The notes beneath the pieces were generated by a model. That model was given only the letters and a program-made list of their open reading frames with translations. It was not told the DNA's origin and did no database searches. From contig CAZKRY010000001.1 of assembly GCA_964555355.1 (NCBI GenBank), positions 346,380 to 410,379 on the forward strand: DNA of 64,000 bases. The letters run 5' to 3'. Positions 53,282-62,498 of this stretch are shown piece after piece. Position numbers and translations under genes: made by a program. This DNA is from CAIKBL01 sp964555355 (GTDB lineage Bacteria; Pseudomonadota; Gammaproteobacteria; Ga0077536). Every line of letters starts with the position of its first letter. Within the stretch, counting starts at the first letter, position 1.

Positions 53282-54943
53282 ATGGACTTCCAACCGATTT
53301 TGCCGGCGAGTCGGGTCGCCGATCTCTCCGCGCGCGGGCTATGGCCGAATCGGCTGGTCATCGATTATCTCGATGAGGCCGCGGTCCGCGCGCCGGACGC
53401 AGTCGCAATTACCGATCGGAATTCGATGACGGGGCAGGTAACCCGCCTCACTTATCGTGAGTTGCGCGCGTACTCGATCCGGATCGCCTGCGCGTTGAGC
53501 GAACTTGGTGTGCGGCGTGGCGATGTGGTCGCCGTGCAATTACCCAATTGGTGGCATTACTCGGCGCTTTATGCGGCCTGCGTGCGGCTTGGCGCGGTCA
53601 TCAATCCGTTGATGCCGATTTTTCGCGAGCGCGAGTTGGAATTCATGTTGGGCTTGAGCGAAGCACGGGTGCTCATCGTGCCGCGCGCGTTTCGTGGATT
53701 CGCTTACGCACCGATGGCGCGCGCACTACAGGAGAAATTGCCGAACCTGCAGCAGATCTTAGTGATCGGCGGTGACGATTCGGCGACTAGTTTCGAAGCG
53801 CGCGTCTTGGCCGATGCGTGGGAGTCCCGCATCGACGCGACTGCACTTTTCAGCGCGCGCCGGCCGTCGCCCAATGATGTCACCGAGATCATGTATACCT
53901 CCGGCACCACTGGTGAACCCAAAGGTGTGATGCACACGGCGAATACCTTGCTGTGCAAGACGCTATTGGCGACGGAGTTATTCAATTTCACCAGCGAGGA
54001 TTCCATTTACATGGGATCGCCCTGCGCGCATCAAACCGGATTTCTGTACGGCTGTGTGATGGCGATGGTTCGCGGCACCAAGTGCGTATTGCAAGATATT
54101 TGGGAGCCGGTGCAAGCAGCGCGTTTGATCGAAGCCGAGCGCTGCACGGTGACCTTGGGCTCGACGCCGTTCCTGCGCGACTTAGTGCACACCCCCGACG
54201 TGCGCGAACACAATGTCACGAGCCTGCGGTTATTTCTCTGTTCCGGCGCGCCGATCCCACGTGTACTGGTGCAGGACGCGCGCGAGGTTCACCCCAATCT
54301 CTACGTCATGAGTGCCTGGGGCATGACCGAGATGGGCATCACCACCGCCACTTACCCGGGTGATCCGCTCGACAAGATTATTGAGACCGATGGCCGCGCA
54401 CTGCCGCATCAAGCCGTGCGCGTAATCGACGATGCCGGCACCCCGGCGCCAATTGGCACCGAAGGTCGTCTACAAGCGCGCTGCGCGACGACGTTCGTCG
54501 GTTATCTTAAACGCCCGGAGTGGTACGGCGTGGATGAGGACGGCTGGATTGAAACCGGCGATAACGCACGCATGGATGCGGATGGTTATATCCGGATCAC
54601 CGGGCGCTCCAAGGACATCATCATCCGCGGCGGTGAGAATATTCCAATCGTGGAAGTGGAAGAATTGTTGTATCGCCATCCGGCGATTCAAGACGCTGCC
54701 ATTGTCGCGATGCCAGATCCTCGACTCGGCGAGCGCGGTTGCGCGTTCGTCACGTTGCGCGAAGGGCATACGCTGGATTTCGTTGGCATGCGGGACTATC
54801 TCGGCGAAGCCAAACTCATCAAACAGTATTGGCCAGAACGTCTGGAAATCATCGCCGAGTTTCCGCGCACTCCGAGCGGCAAGATCCAGAAATTTAAGTT
54901 GCGCGAGTTGGCGCGTGCACTCAAGCCCATAGTGGTGCAATGA
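53282..54943 (+). CDS. AMP-dependent acyl-CoA synthetase/ligase
   Basis: ATG 53282 gives 553 residues; the open frame from 53210 is inside the previous gene. IMYTSGTTGEPKGVMHT is the P-loop-like motif A3, SAWGMTEMGITTATYP and GWIETGDNARMDADGYIRIT the adenylation motifs, GRSKDIIIRGGENI the hinge, and RTPSGKIQKF contains the catalytic Lys near the C-terminus. It should activate a carboxylic acid to its CoA thioester using ATP, feeding the CoA-transferase and the flavin enzymes. Substrate is undetermined. Confidence 0.93.
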   Translation: MDFQPILPASRVADLSARGLWPNRLVIDYLDEAAVRAPDAVAITDRNSMTGQVTRLTYRELRAYSIRIACALSELGVRRGDVVAVQLPNWWHYSALYAACVRLGAVINPLMPIFRERELEFMLGLSEARVLIVPRAFRGFAYAPMARALQEKLPNLQQILVIGGDDSATSFEARVLADAWESRIDATALFSARRPSPNDVTEIMYTSGTTGEPKGVMHTANTLLCKTLLATELFNFTSEDSIYMGSPCAHQTGFLYGCVMAMVRGTKCVLQDIWEPVQAARLIEAERCTVTLGSTPFLRDLVHTPDVREHNVTSLRLFLCSGAPIPRVLVQDAREVHPNLYVMSAWGMTEMGITTATYPGDPLDKIIETDGRALPHQAVRVIDDAGTPAPIGTEGRLQARCATTFVGYLKRPEWYGVDEDGWIETGDNARMDADGYIRITGRSKDIIIRGGENIPIVEVEELLYRHPAIQDAAIVAMPDPRLGERGCAFVTLREGHTLDFVGMRDYLGEAKLIKQYWPERLEIIAEFPRTPSGKIQKFKLRELARALKPIVVQ

Positions 54944-54956
54944 CGAATTTTCGGAT

Positions 54957-55052
54957 GGTTGGGGTTCACGTTGTTCACCCCAACCGACAAAACGAATGTG
55001 CCGTGCAATTAAACATAGAGAGTAGGTTGGGGTGAGCGCAGCGAACCCCAAC
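54957..55052. repeat. pair of GTTGGGGT hairpin repeats
   Basis: Hairpin 1 (54957-54985) has GGTTGGGG and CCCCAACC arms. Hairpin 2 (55026-55052) has GTTGGGG-TGAGCGCAGCGAA-CCCCAAC. The second matches the dispersed GTTGGGGTGAGCGCAGCGAAC repeat family common in Proteobacteria. They occupy the gap between the ligase gene and the small helical ORF. Confidence 0.8.
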
Positions 55053-55094
55053 ACCATCGACCAATCGAAACAAAAAAAGTCTTGAGTATTACGC

Positions 55095-55508
55095 ATGAAT
55101 GAAAGCGAATTACTGGCCCGCGTCGCGGCCACGCTGAAAAGCGAAGTCGGTCCCGCGGTAACCGAAGTGCAACCTAAATCGCAAGCCTTCATGGCTGCGG
55201 TGGTGTTACAGAAACTAAGCCAGCAACTTGCCGTGCAGCGGCAGCATCACGCGGCGGCCGCGGCGGATCTCGCAAGCTTACTGAGTGATCTTTCCCACCT
55301 ACTTGCCGCCGCCGAAACGCCGGCTGCGGTGGCGGACGCAATGGCCACCCTGGCACGCGAAAAAGATACGGCATCGTTGTGTGCATTCATTACGACGTTG
55401 TATGCCGAACGACAGCCGCTCGGCGAGCAGAGATTTACCGAATTGCTCGGCCGCGTGCGCGTCACCTTGCGCCGGGATATCGATCGGCGCATGGAGTATG
55501 CGGCATGA
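55095..55508 (+). CDS. small helical protein, DUF6285-like partner of the phosphotransferase
   Basis: 137 residues, almost all helical and Ala-rich: LLARVAATLKSEVGPAVTEV, then ADLASLLSDLSHLLAAAETP and LLGRVRVTLRRDIDRRM. I do not recognise a catalytic motif. Its start-stop overlap with the following phosphotransferase gene and the size resemble the small DUF6285 proteins that often precede such phosphotransferases; that identification is by analogy only. Confidence 0.6.
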   Translation: MNESELLARVAATLKSEVGPAVTEVQPKSQAFMAAVVLQKLSQQLAVQRQHHAAAAADLASLLSDLSHLLAAAETPAAVADAMATLAREKDTASLCAFITTLYAERQPLGEQRFTELLGRVRVTLRRDIDRRMEYAA

Positions 55509-56551
55509 GCGTCAAAGCCGACGATACCGCTGCGCTGCAAATACGCATCGTCGATTACCTTTCAACCAAACTTCCGGCGGCGCGCAATTTCACGCTGCAT
55601 AACGTGCAGCGGATCGGCGTTGGTTGGTCACATGAAACCTGGTTATTTGATCTGCGTTACGAACAAGACGGTAAGGCCGCTGAAATGGGCCTGTGTCTAC
55701 GGCGCGATCCTGGCAATGCGCTATTGCGGCAGATGTCCGATCTCGCCGAACAGTTTCGGGTGTTGAAATGCCTGGAGCAGACACCGTTGCCAACCCCCAA
55801 AGCCTATTGGTTTGAGCCGGACTCAACCTTGCTCGACGGGCCCTTTCTCGTCATGGAGAAGGTGCCTGGCACCTGCCCTAATCCGTGGGGCAAAGAAGGC
55901 TTGGCGTATTACCGTGCAGCGGCGGAGCGCGGGGTGTTACCGAAGAGTTTCACCACTACGCTCGCGACATTACACACACTCGATTGGCGCGTCGCCGGTT
56001 TGGATTTCTTAGGGGTACCGGCGACGGGAGAAGATTTCGCGCGCCGCGAGATCGCCAAATGGCGCGAACTCATTGCGCAGTCGGAACAACCGCCGGAACC
56101 GATTCTGACCGATCTCATTTGTTGGCTGGAAGCGAATATCCCAGCCACGTCTCGCTTAACTTTGGTGCACGGCGCCTACCGCACCGGCAATTTGTTAATT
56201 CATGAAGACCGTGTGTCCGCCGTACTCGATTGGGAACTCCAAGTCATCGGCGATCCAATGTACGACGTCGCCTACGTGTTATCCGATCTAAACCGCGAAG
56301 GCACGCCGCTGTTGTCCAACCTTGTCGATCGCGACGCCTTCTTCCGCGACTACGAAGCCGCCACCGGCTTTGTCATCGACGAGCAAGCCTGCCGTTATTA
56401 CAACGCGCTGTACGCCATGCGTTCAGTGGCGTTTTGGATGAGCGCCTCGGGCCTCTATGCCAGCGGCAAAAGCAATGACATTCGGCTTGCGCGCACGGCA
56501 TGGTCGGTGCCGGTGGTGCTGGAGCGCGCGGCGCGGGATTTGAGGTATTGA
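55505..56551 (+). CDS. APH-fold phosphotransferase-family protein lacking the catalytic Asp
   Basis: ATG 55505 with ATGA overlap gives 348 residues. VGWSHETWLFDLRY and LCLRRDPG are the N-lobe, FLVMEKVPGTCPN the hinge, and VHGAYRTGN (221-229) the Brenner-type catalytic loop. The loop normally reads HGDxxxxN; here GCC at the third position makes Ala225 in place of the base Asp. VLDWELQVIGDPMYDVAY provides the metal-binding DxE/DxD region intact. The family is usually linked to acyl-CoA dehydrogenase-type catabolic genes. It may be a pseudokinase-like protein. Confidence 0.83.
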   Translation: MSVKADDTAALQIRIVDYLSTKLPAARNFTLHNVQRIGVGWSHETWLFDLRYEQDGKAAEMGLCLRRDPGNALLRQMSDLAEQFRVLKCLEQTPLPTPKAYWFEPDSTLLDGPFLVMEKVPGTCPNPWGKEGLAYYRAAAERGVLPKSFTTTLATLHTLDWRVAGLDFLGVPATGEDFARREIAKWRELIAQSEQPPEPILTDLICWLEANIPATSRLTLVHGAYRTGNLLIHEDRVSAVLDWELQVIGDPMYDVAYVLSDLNREGTPLLSNLVDRDAFFRDYEAATGFVIDEQACRYYNALYAMRSVAFWMSASGLYASGKSNDIRLARTAWSVPVVLERAARDLRY

Positions 56552-56660
56552 CGGCGGTCGGAGCGCAGCCCGGCCTTTGGTTTAGCCCATTCGTTTTAGC
56601 GCGTCCCCTGACGATGGAGTTATAGTCTATTCTCCGGACTCCGATTTTTTCCTAACTGCC

Positions 56661-59600
56661 ATGCGCTGTCCTGACTGCCACTCCGAAACCGATGGAAGCG
56701 CGGCATTCTGCGGGCAGTGCGGCGCCTTACTGGCACAACCCAAACAAGAATCCAGGCGCCGCAGTTATACCCCTCAGTACTTGCTGGATAAGGTGTTTGC
56801 CGCAAAACCTGCGGTCGAAGGCGAGCGCAAGCAAGTGACCGTGCTGTTCTGCGACATCGTTGAATCCACATCCATGGCGGCGCGGCTTGGCCCGGAAGCC
56901 ATGCATGCGCTGCTCAATCGCTTTTTTGACGCCGCGCTGGAAGAAGTGCACGCGTGCGAAGGCATCGTCAACCAATTCCTAGGGGACGGTTTCATGGCCA
57001 TCTTCGGTGCGCCGGTTGCGCATGAGGATCACGCGCGACGGGCAGCGACGGCTGCATTAAATATCCGGCGTAGATGTTTTGCGCCCAGCCTAAGCCTGGC
57101 GGAGGCGCTCGTTCCGATGCGGTTCGGCATGAATACGGGTCCGGTGGTCATTGGCCGAATCGGCGACGATTTGCGTATGGACTACACGGCCATCGGCGAT
57201 ACCGTAAATCTTGCCGCGCGGATGCAGCAGAGTGCCGCCTCTGGAGAAGTTGCGCTCACCGCGGAGACGCACCAAATCATCGAACCCTACTTCGAGTGCG
57301 ATAGCCTCGGCACGCGGCAGGTGAAAGGTCGTTCGCATGGCGTGCCGGTGTATCGACTGAAGCAACCTCGTCAGGGATCGCCCGGGGCAATCACGGCGCA
57401 CGCGCAACTAAAAGCCATGCCGATGATCGGGCGCCTCGCGGAGTTAACGCTAATTGAAGCGCAAATCACGGCACTAGGTCGCGGCAAAGGTTCCATCGTG
57501 GTGGTAAGCGGTGAAGCCGGTATCGGCAAATCGCGTTTACTCACGGAGGCACGCACACGCTTTGGCGCCAATCTCCATTGGCTAGAAGGCGCGGCGTTGT
57601 CATTTGGCAGTGCGGTTGCTTACGCGCCGTTTGCGACCGCACTGCGCCCCCTTTTTGGGCTAGACGACTTGCTCGACAGCGAGACCGCATGGCGGCGCTT
57701 GGAGGACCGGTTGCGTGGCCTATTAGGGCCAATGGCGAACGAGTTGTTGCCGTTCGCCGGCATGTTAATGCGCCTTGAGATGCCGAAAGCGGCTTTTGCA
57801 CTAGTCGCCAAGCTAGACCCGCTCGACGTACGCGGACAGGTGTTCACCGTTGCGCGGCGTTTGTTAATCGCAACCTCCCGACAGCTGCCGGTTTTTCTTC
57901 ACTTAGAAGATTGGCACTGGGCCGACCAAGCGTCCAGCGCGTTGCTTTTCCATTTATTGTCGCTGGCGGAAGCATATCCGGTGACAATCTGTGTCAACGG
58001 TCGATTCGAGCGCGAGCAATTCGCGCAATTGCAGGTTGCGATGGCACAGCATCCCAACCTCGTCCCAATATCGATACAGCTCGAGCCGCTTACGGCGTCC
58101 GATAGCAATTCATTGCTGTCCGCACTCGGCGAGCGCATCAAAATTGGCAATGCGTCCCGGCAAGAAATCCTAGCGAAGGCGGAAGGGAATCCACTTTTTC
58201 TGGAAGAGGTCATCTATTCGCTGCAAGGATTGCGGACCGCGAGCACGGTGGCGGCGGGGAGTACGCTGGCTTTCTACGACAACGCAGTGATCGCGTTACC
58301 AAGCACGATTGACGCCATCATTAGTGCACGAATCGATCGTCTACAAAACGATGCCAAGCACATTTTGCGGTTGGCGGCGGTCGTTGGGCGTAGCTTCTAT
58401 CGGCGGGTCTTGCAACTAATCAAGGATGCCGACATCGATCTTGATGCAAAGCTGGCGCAGCTTGAGGATTTCGATTTTATTCGGCACCGCGTTCCCGGCG
58501 CGGTCGATGAATATTTGTTCAAACACGCGTTGGTACGGGAAGCGAGTTACCAAAGTATTCTGGAGGACCGCCGTAAGCAGTTGCATCTGCGCGTGGCAGA
58601 GGCGCTCGAGGAATTGTTCGCCGATCGACTACAGGAATATGCCGGACTCCTTGCCTACCATTACGCGCGTGCGAACGTGCAAACCAAGGCGCGGCAGTAC
58701 GTGCTGGAGGCGGGCGATCAGGCCGCGCGTATGTCATGCGATGTAGAAGCGTTGGAGCTGTACACACAAGCAGCGCAAAGCTACGCCTCAATCTTCGGCG
58801 AGCGGCATATTTCCAGAGAGCGCGCCGCGTTAGAGCAAAAAATCGGGGATGCATTGTTTCGGCTAGGCGAACATGAACGCGCGACAGAACATTTACAACG
58901 CGCGCTTATGTTGCTCGGCATTGACTATCCGCGATCCCCTGCCTTGGTAGTGGCAAGAACCGTTGGCTATTTGTTGTTGCATCTACTGAGAAGAAGCATG
59001 CCTTTTGCACCGACGCCAGGTGACACGTTAACAGGTGACGACGAGGTTCGGCTGAGTGCGTTTGTGTCGTTGGGCTGGATTCATTTTCAAAGCGATCAGA
59101 CGCAGTTTTTTTACAATTTGGTAGCGGCATTGCATTGGGCCGAGAAAGGACACTTTTGGCCAGCGATGATTCAGAGCTGGATGGGCTTAGGTCTTGTGCT
59201 TGATGTCATCGGTTTTTCCCGATTGGCCGGGGGGTATCATCGGCGCGCGAATGAACTCGCCGCGCAAATAGACGACGCATCAGCGCGTGGCACGGCAGTG
59301 CACGGCGAGGGGTATCATCAATACCTGCGTGGCGAACTTGCTGCGGCGCGGGTGCAATTCTCGCGCGCCTGTTCACTATTCAAGTCTTCCGGCAAGTTGC
59401 GTGAGCAGTCGATCTCGCTCGCGAGCCAAAGCTTAATCGAGCAGCTCGAAGGCAAGTTTAGTGCCGCCACGGCGACCGCCGTGCGATTGGGTGAGCTAGC
59501 GCAAGACAGCGGTGACAATGTCGTGCGTTTATACCATTGCGAGCGTCAAGCTTCGTGCTGGATGTTCGACGGTAAGCTTGCGGAAGCGGAAACGTATCTT

Positions 59601-60299
59601 CGTAATGCCGTGGAAGGATTGCGCCTAATTCCGGATTTTCAGATCGAGTGCTGGGCGCTCGGGTGGCAGGCGCGGTGTTATCTGTGGCAAGGCGAGCTGA
59701 CCTTAGCGCGCGCCGCGCTAGCGAGAGGTAGTCAACTGGCAGCGTCGTCTCTCATTAGCCCGGAGAATCGTTCCGAGATACTTATCAGCGCTGGTTGGAT
59801 CGCATTGGAAGAAGCGGAAGTCGCCTCAGGGGAAGGCAACGCGCTTAAGCGACGGCAGTTGAGTGGCGCCATCTCTGCGCTCGAACGCCTCGGCCGTCTT
59901 TTCAAATGTGTAATTCCCGTTGCTCGCTGCCTAAAGGCCAATGCTCATTGGCTCGCCGGCAAACATCGGGACGCACACAAGTTTTGGGATGAAGCTGCAA
60001 GCTGTGCAACTGAGCAAGGCGCGCAATTCTACGCGGCTGTTGTGGATGAGGAACGTGGCCGATTTACCGGCAACCCGACTTTGTTGCATCGTGCGTTAGA
60101 GCAATATTGTGCTTTTGGGAGCAGTTTCTGCGCCGCACGCACCCATCGGCGATTGGGAGACCATTATCGGAACACCCAACCACAAGACGCGGCGACCCAC
60201 TACCGGCGTGCGCTTAAGCTACATCGCGAGATGAGTGCCGAGTATGAATTGCGGCGGGTGCGAGAGAGTCTTTCCAGCCTAGACGATGCTGAACAATAA
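56661..60299 (+). CDS. adenylate/guanylate cyclase-AAA ATPase-TPR signalling protein with zinc ribbon
   Basis: 1212 residues. A zinc ribbon CPDC...CGQC (3-20) is followed by a class III cyclase domain (about 57-205). The latter has CDIVEST (Asp65), FLGDGFMA (Asp109), and the TVNLAAR block (181-187) that contributes the transition-state Asn/Arg residues. Then comes an AAA-type ATPase with GEAGIGKSR (284-292) and LHLEDWHWAD. Residues 620-1210 form a long helical TPR-like solenoid. This is the usual order of large MalT/AfsR-type cyclases. It should be cytoplasmic. Nothing shows what it senses. Confidence 0.9.
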   Translation: MRCPDCHSETDGSAAFCGQCGALLAQPKQESRRRSYTPQYLLDKVFAAKPAVEGERKQVTVLFCDIVESTSMAARLGPEAMHALLNRFFDAALEEVHACEGIVNQFLGDGFMAIFGAPVAHEDHARRAATAALNIRRRCFAPSLSLAEALVPMRFGMNTGPVVIGRIGDDLRMDYTAIGDTVNLAARMQQSAASGEVALTAETHQIIEPYFECDSLGTRQVKGRSHGVPVYRLKQPRQGSPGAITAHAQLKAMPMIGRLAELTLIEAQITALGRGKGSIVVVSGEAGIGKSRLLTEARTRFGANLHWLEGAALSFGSAVAYAPFATALRPLFGLDDLLDSETAWRRLEDRLRGLLGPMANELLPFAGMLMRLEMPKAAFALVAKLDPLDVRGQVFTVARRLLIATSRQLPVFLHLEDWHWADQASSALLFHLLSLAEAYPVTICVNGRFEREQFAQLQVAMAQHPNLVPISIQLEPLTASDSNSLLSALGERIKIGNASRQEILAKAEGNPLFLEEVIYSLQGLRTASTVAAGSTLAFYDNAVIALPSTIDAIISARIDRLQNDAKHILRLAAVVGRSFYRRVLQLIKDADIDLDAKLAQLEDFDFIRHRVPGAVDEYLFKHALVREASYQSILEDRRKQLHLRVAEALEELFADRLQEYAGLLAYHYARANVQTKARQYVLEAGDQAARMSCDVEALELYTQAAQSYASIFGERHISRERAALEQKIGDALFRLGEHERATEHLQRALMLLGIDYPRSPALVVARTVGYLLLHLLRRSMPFAPTPGDTLTGDDEVRLSAFVSLGWIHFQSDQTQFFYNLVAALHWAEKGHFWPAMIQSWMGLGLVLDVIGFSRLAGGYHRRANELAAQIDDASARGTAVHGEGYHQYLRGELAAARVQFSRACSLFKSSGKLREQSISLASQSLIEQLEGKFSAATATAVRLGELAQDSGDNVVRLYHCERQASCWMFDGKLAEAETYLRNAVEGLRLIPDFQIECWALGWQARCYLWQGELTLARAALARGSQLAASSLISPENRSEILISAGWIALEEAEVASGEGNALKRRQLSGAISALERLGRLFKCVIPVARCLKANAHWLAGKHRDAHKFWDEAASCATEQGAQFYAAVVDEERGRFTGNPTLLHRALEQYCAFGSSFCAARTHRRLGDHYRNTQPQDAATHYRRALKLHREMSAEYELRRVRESLSSLDDAEQ

Positions 60300-60325
60300 C
60301 CCACGAATAATGAAGGAACGGTCGC

Positions 60326-61459
60326 ATGGCTTATGAAATCAAACGTTTCCCCTATGCCGGCACGATCGACGCCGACGGCCATGTATTGGAACCACCGGAT
60401 CTATGGGAGCGCTATCTAGAATCCCGTTATCGCGAACGTGCGTTACGTATTCGGGTTGATGATGAGGGCTTTGAATATCTCGAAATAGATGGCCGCCCTT
60501 CCGCGCGCTCGAACAAGGGCTCGCTTGGTTTGCTCGGCACGATGGGCGCGGACGACATGCGCCCGCGTCCGGAGCGTCGTTATGCGGACAACATTCCGTT
60601 CGGCGCCGGCGATCCGCGTGAGCGTCTTTCGCTTCTCGACCAAGAGAACCTTGAAGCCGCGTTGCTCTATCCCACCTTAGGCCTCTTGTGGGAGTACGAG
60701 CTCACCGATCCCGAGCTGAGCCTCGCCTATGTGCGAGCGTACAACCGTTGGATTGCGGATTTTTGTCGCGACAGCGGCGGGCGCTTGGTGCCGATTGCGA
60801 TGCTTACGTTGCTGGACCCGGAAGGCTCCGCGGCCGAACTCGAACGTGCAGTGAAAGACGGTTGCCGTGGCTGCTGGGTCAATCCCTTCAATCACCACCG
60901 CGTCGTGCATGGCGATGCGCGTCACGATGTGTTGTTCGCAAAGTGCGTTGAACTCGATGTGCCGTTTGCGATCCATCCCACCTTTGTGCCCTTTGGGCCT
61001 GCGCAAGGCGTGTTCGATTGGCCGGCGCGCGGCTATGCATGGGCGGAACTCATCTGGTTACGCGCGGTGGTCCAGCAAGCGCTTATTTCCTTTTTCGCGT
61101 TAGGTACGCTGGAACGCTTCCCGCAGTTGCGCGTGGGGATTTTAGAAGTGGGCTCGGGGTGGGTCGGCGCCTTGCTTGATAGGCTCGATGCGGTCACGCG
61201 CTCACTGCGCGCGCGGCGCGGCTCCGCCACCGAACTTTTTCAACGCCAGTGTTTCATTTCCGGCGATCCGGATGAAACGGCGGCGCCTCTTATCATCGAT
61301 CACGTGCACGCGGACGCGTTTCTCTGGGCCACCGACTATCCGCATCCCGATCATCCTCACACCTGGGTGGATGACCTCGCGCGTTATGTCGAACATCTAA
61401 CGCCTGCGACGCGTGCGAAAGTGTTAGGGGAGAACGTGAAGAGGATCTATAGGCTATAA
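60326..61459 (+). CDS. amidohydrolase-family protein (ACMSD-like fold)
   Basis: 377 residues. TIDADGHVLEPPDLWERYL is the first metal region (the DxH motif), IHPTFVPFGPAQGVF the central His, and ATDYPHPDHPHTW the C-terminal Asp block, an Amidohydro_2/ACMSD-type arrangement. Such enzymes decarboxylate or hydrolyse aromatic-derived acids with Zn. GAAGGA lies upstream of ATG 60326. The last 84 bp have a diverged second copy at 63917, so this gene was partly duplicated. Confidence 0.87.
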   Translation: MAYEIKRFPYAGTIDADGHVLEPPDLWERYLESRYRERALRIRVDDEGFEYLEIDGRPSARSNKGSLGLLGTMGADDMRPRPERRYADNIPFGAGDPRERLSLLDQENLEAALLYPTLGLLWEYELTDPELSLAYVRAYNRWIADFCRDSGGRLVPIAMLTLLDPEGSAAELERAVKDGCRGCWVNPFNHHRVVHGDARHDVLFAKCVELDVPFAIHPTFVPFGPAQGVFDWPARGYAWAELIWLRAVVQQALISFFALGTLERFPQLRVGILEVGSGWVGALLDRLDAVTRSLRARRGSATELFQRQCFISGDPDETAAPLIIDHVHADAFLWATDYPHPDHPHTWVDDLARYVEHLTPATRAKVLGENVKRIYRL

Positions 61460-61612
61460 AGGTGGAGCGCTAACCTACGAGCACTAGCCCTGCCCGCGAA
61501 CCTGTTCCACAAAGGAGGTGGGCCCATGCTCCTGAACTGAGGCCGGTTCAATCCGCGATGGGTATTAGTGGTGTTTGTACCGTTGTTCCTATCCAAGGGC
61601 ACGAATGCCTAA

Positions 61613-61860
61613 CTCCGCGCCGATTTCTCGCTTGCCAGCTTGCCGAATGACGCAGTACACACTGTCGGCCGTGCACTGCAACGCTACGGTATGGTGTTGG
61701 CGGACGGCGGTAACGTCGCGCTGACCGCCCGCAGCGATCGCTTTACCACTACCAAATGGGCCGGCTTACTGGGTCCGCACGATCTCAGACTATTGAAAGT
61801 CACCGACTTTGAAATGCCCGAAGCCGGGACTCGTTATCCGTTGACCTATAAATGCGCGCG
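61613..61860 (+). pseudogene. 5'-truncated remnant of a hypothetical secreted protein gene
   Basis: The readable peptide LRADFSLASLPNDAVHTVGR continues with ALQRYGMVLADGGNVALTAR and KWAGLLGPHDLRLLKVTDFE before losing sense near 61860. ALxRYGMxLADxG followed by a VxDFE block is the C-terminal part of a family of hypothetical proteins I recall only from such C-terminal blocks. A stop at 61610 precedes it, so the front part is gone. Confidence 0.5.
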
Positions 61861-62180
61861 TGCAGTTCCACCAACACCGCCGTCCGCGTCGGCGACGAAG
61901 GTGTCCCGGCGCTGGCCTGGCCATTTCTGCTCGGCGGCGGGGTGGTGCTTGGGCAGTTCGGCGCGCGCCGCTTGCGGCGCAGAAAGGCGATAAGAGCGAC
62001 CGACCACGAATAAAAAGCAGGCGAATCGAACCAACCGTCGGGTGATGGGGACTCGCGAATGCACGTTCTTTCGCATCGACTATCCGCTAAACCATGACCC
62101 ATCTATCGCCGGTAATGAACGGAGCCGGCGAAATTTTGCAGTAGAAACAACTTTTTGTTTGCTTTCGATGCTTGACGCAG

Positions 62181-62198
62181 GTAGCCACTGGAAGCTAC
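62181..62198. promoter_or_regulatory. inverted repeat at the toxin-antitoxin promoter
   Basis: GTAGC-CACTGGAA-GCTAC, 10 bp before the antitoxin ATG at 62208 and just after TTGACG (62172-62177). Antitoxins of the Phd group autoregulate through such palindromes; assignment is by position. Confidence 0.4.
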
Positions 62199-62207
62199 TT
62201 TGAACTC

Positions 62208-62498
62208 ATGCGCGTTGTTGGCCTGAAGGTCCTCAAGGACAAACTAAGTGAATACGTTCGGATTGCGGCGGCGGGCGAAGCCGTGCTCATCACGGACCGT
62301 GATCGTGTTGTCGCTGAACTCGTCCCCCCCGATGCCTCTCGCTCAAGGAATGTGTCGGATGCTCAACTTTCCGAACTCATGCGCACTGGAATCTTAAGTC
62401 CACCGCTCGCGCGAACTCAGAAACCACCGCGCGGAAAGCCACAGGCGTCGCTCGCGACGATAGTGGAAGGCTTAAACGCTGCACGGGCAGATCGTTGA
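62208..62498 (+). CDS. Phd/YefM-like antitoxin
   Basis: ATG 62208 gives 96 residues. VGLKVLKDKLSEYVRIAAAG and VLITDRDRVVAELVPP are a typical Phd/YefM DNA-binding N-terminus. The C-terminal part (SLATIVEGLNAARADR) is short, basic and helical, and is expected to wrap around the toxin. The stop overlaps the PIN toxin start by 4 bp, as usual for type II modules. A short palindrome upstream suits autorepression. Confidence 0.8.
   Translation: MRVVGLKVLKDKLSEYVRIAAAGEAVLITDRDRVVAELVPPDASRSRNVSDAQLSELMRTGILSPPLARTQKPPRGKPQASLATIVEGLNAARADR

Larger units (their letters stand above)
61460..62207. other. 748-bp gap: decayed gene fragment and possible leader peptide
   Basis: The stretch contains a 5'-truncated gene remnant (61613-61860, see separate entry). 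At 61511-61520 there is AAAGGAGGTG, a perfect Shine-Dalgarno, ahead of a four-codon frame (ATG 61526, stop 61538); it may be a relict start. TTGACG at 62172 is a possible -35 for the toxin-antitoxin operon. Nothing else convincing is seen. Confidence 0.5.

Noticed and set aside
61540..61560. tRNA T-loop-like GGTTCAATCC
   Set aside because: Flanking bases do not pair to a five-base stem, and no acceptor or anticodon arms are found.
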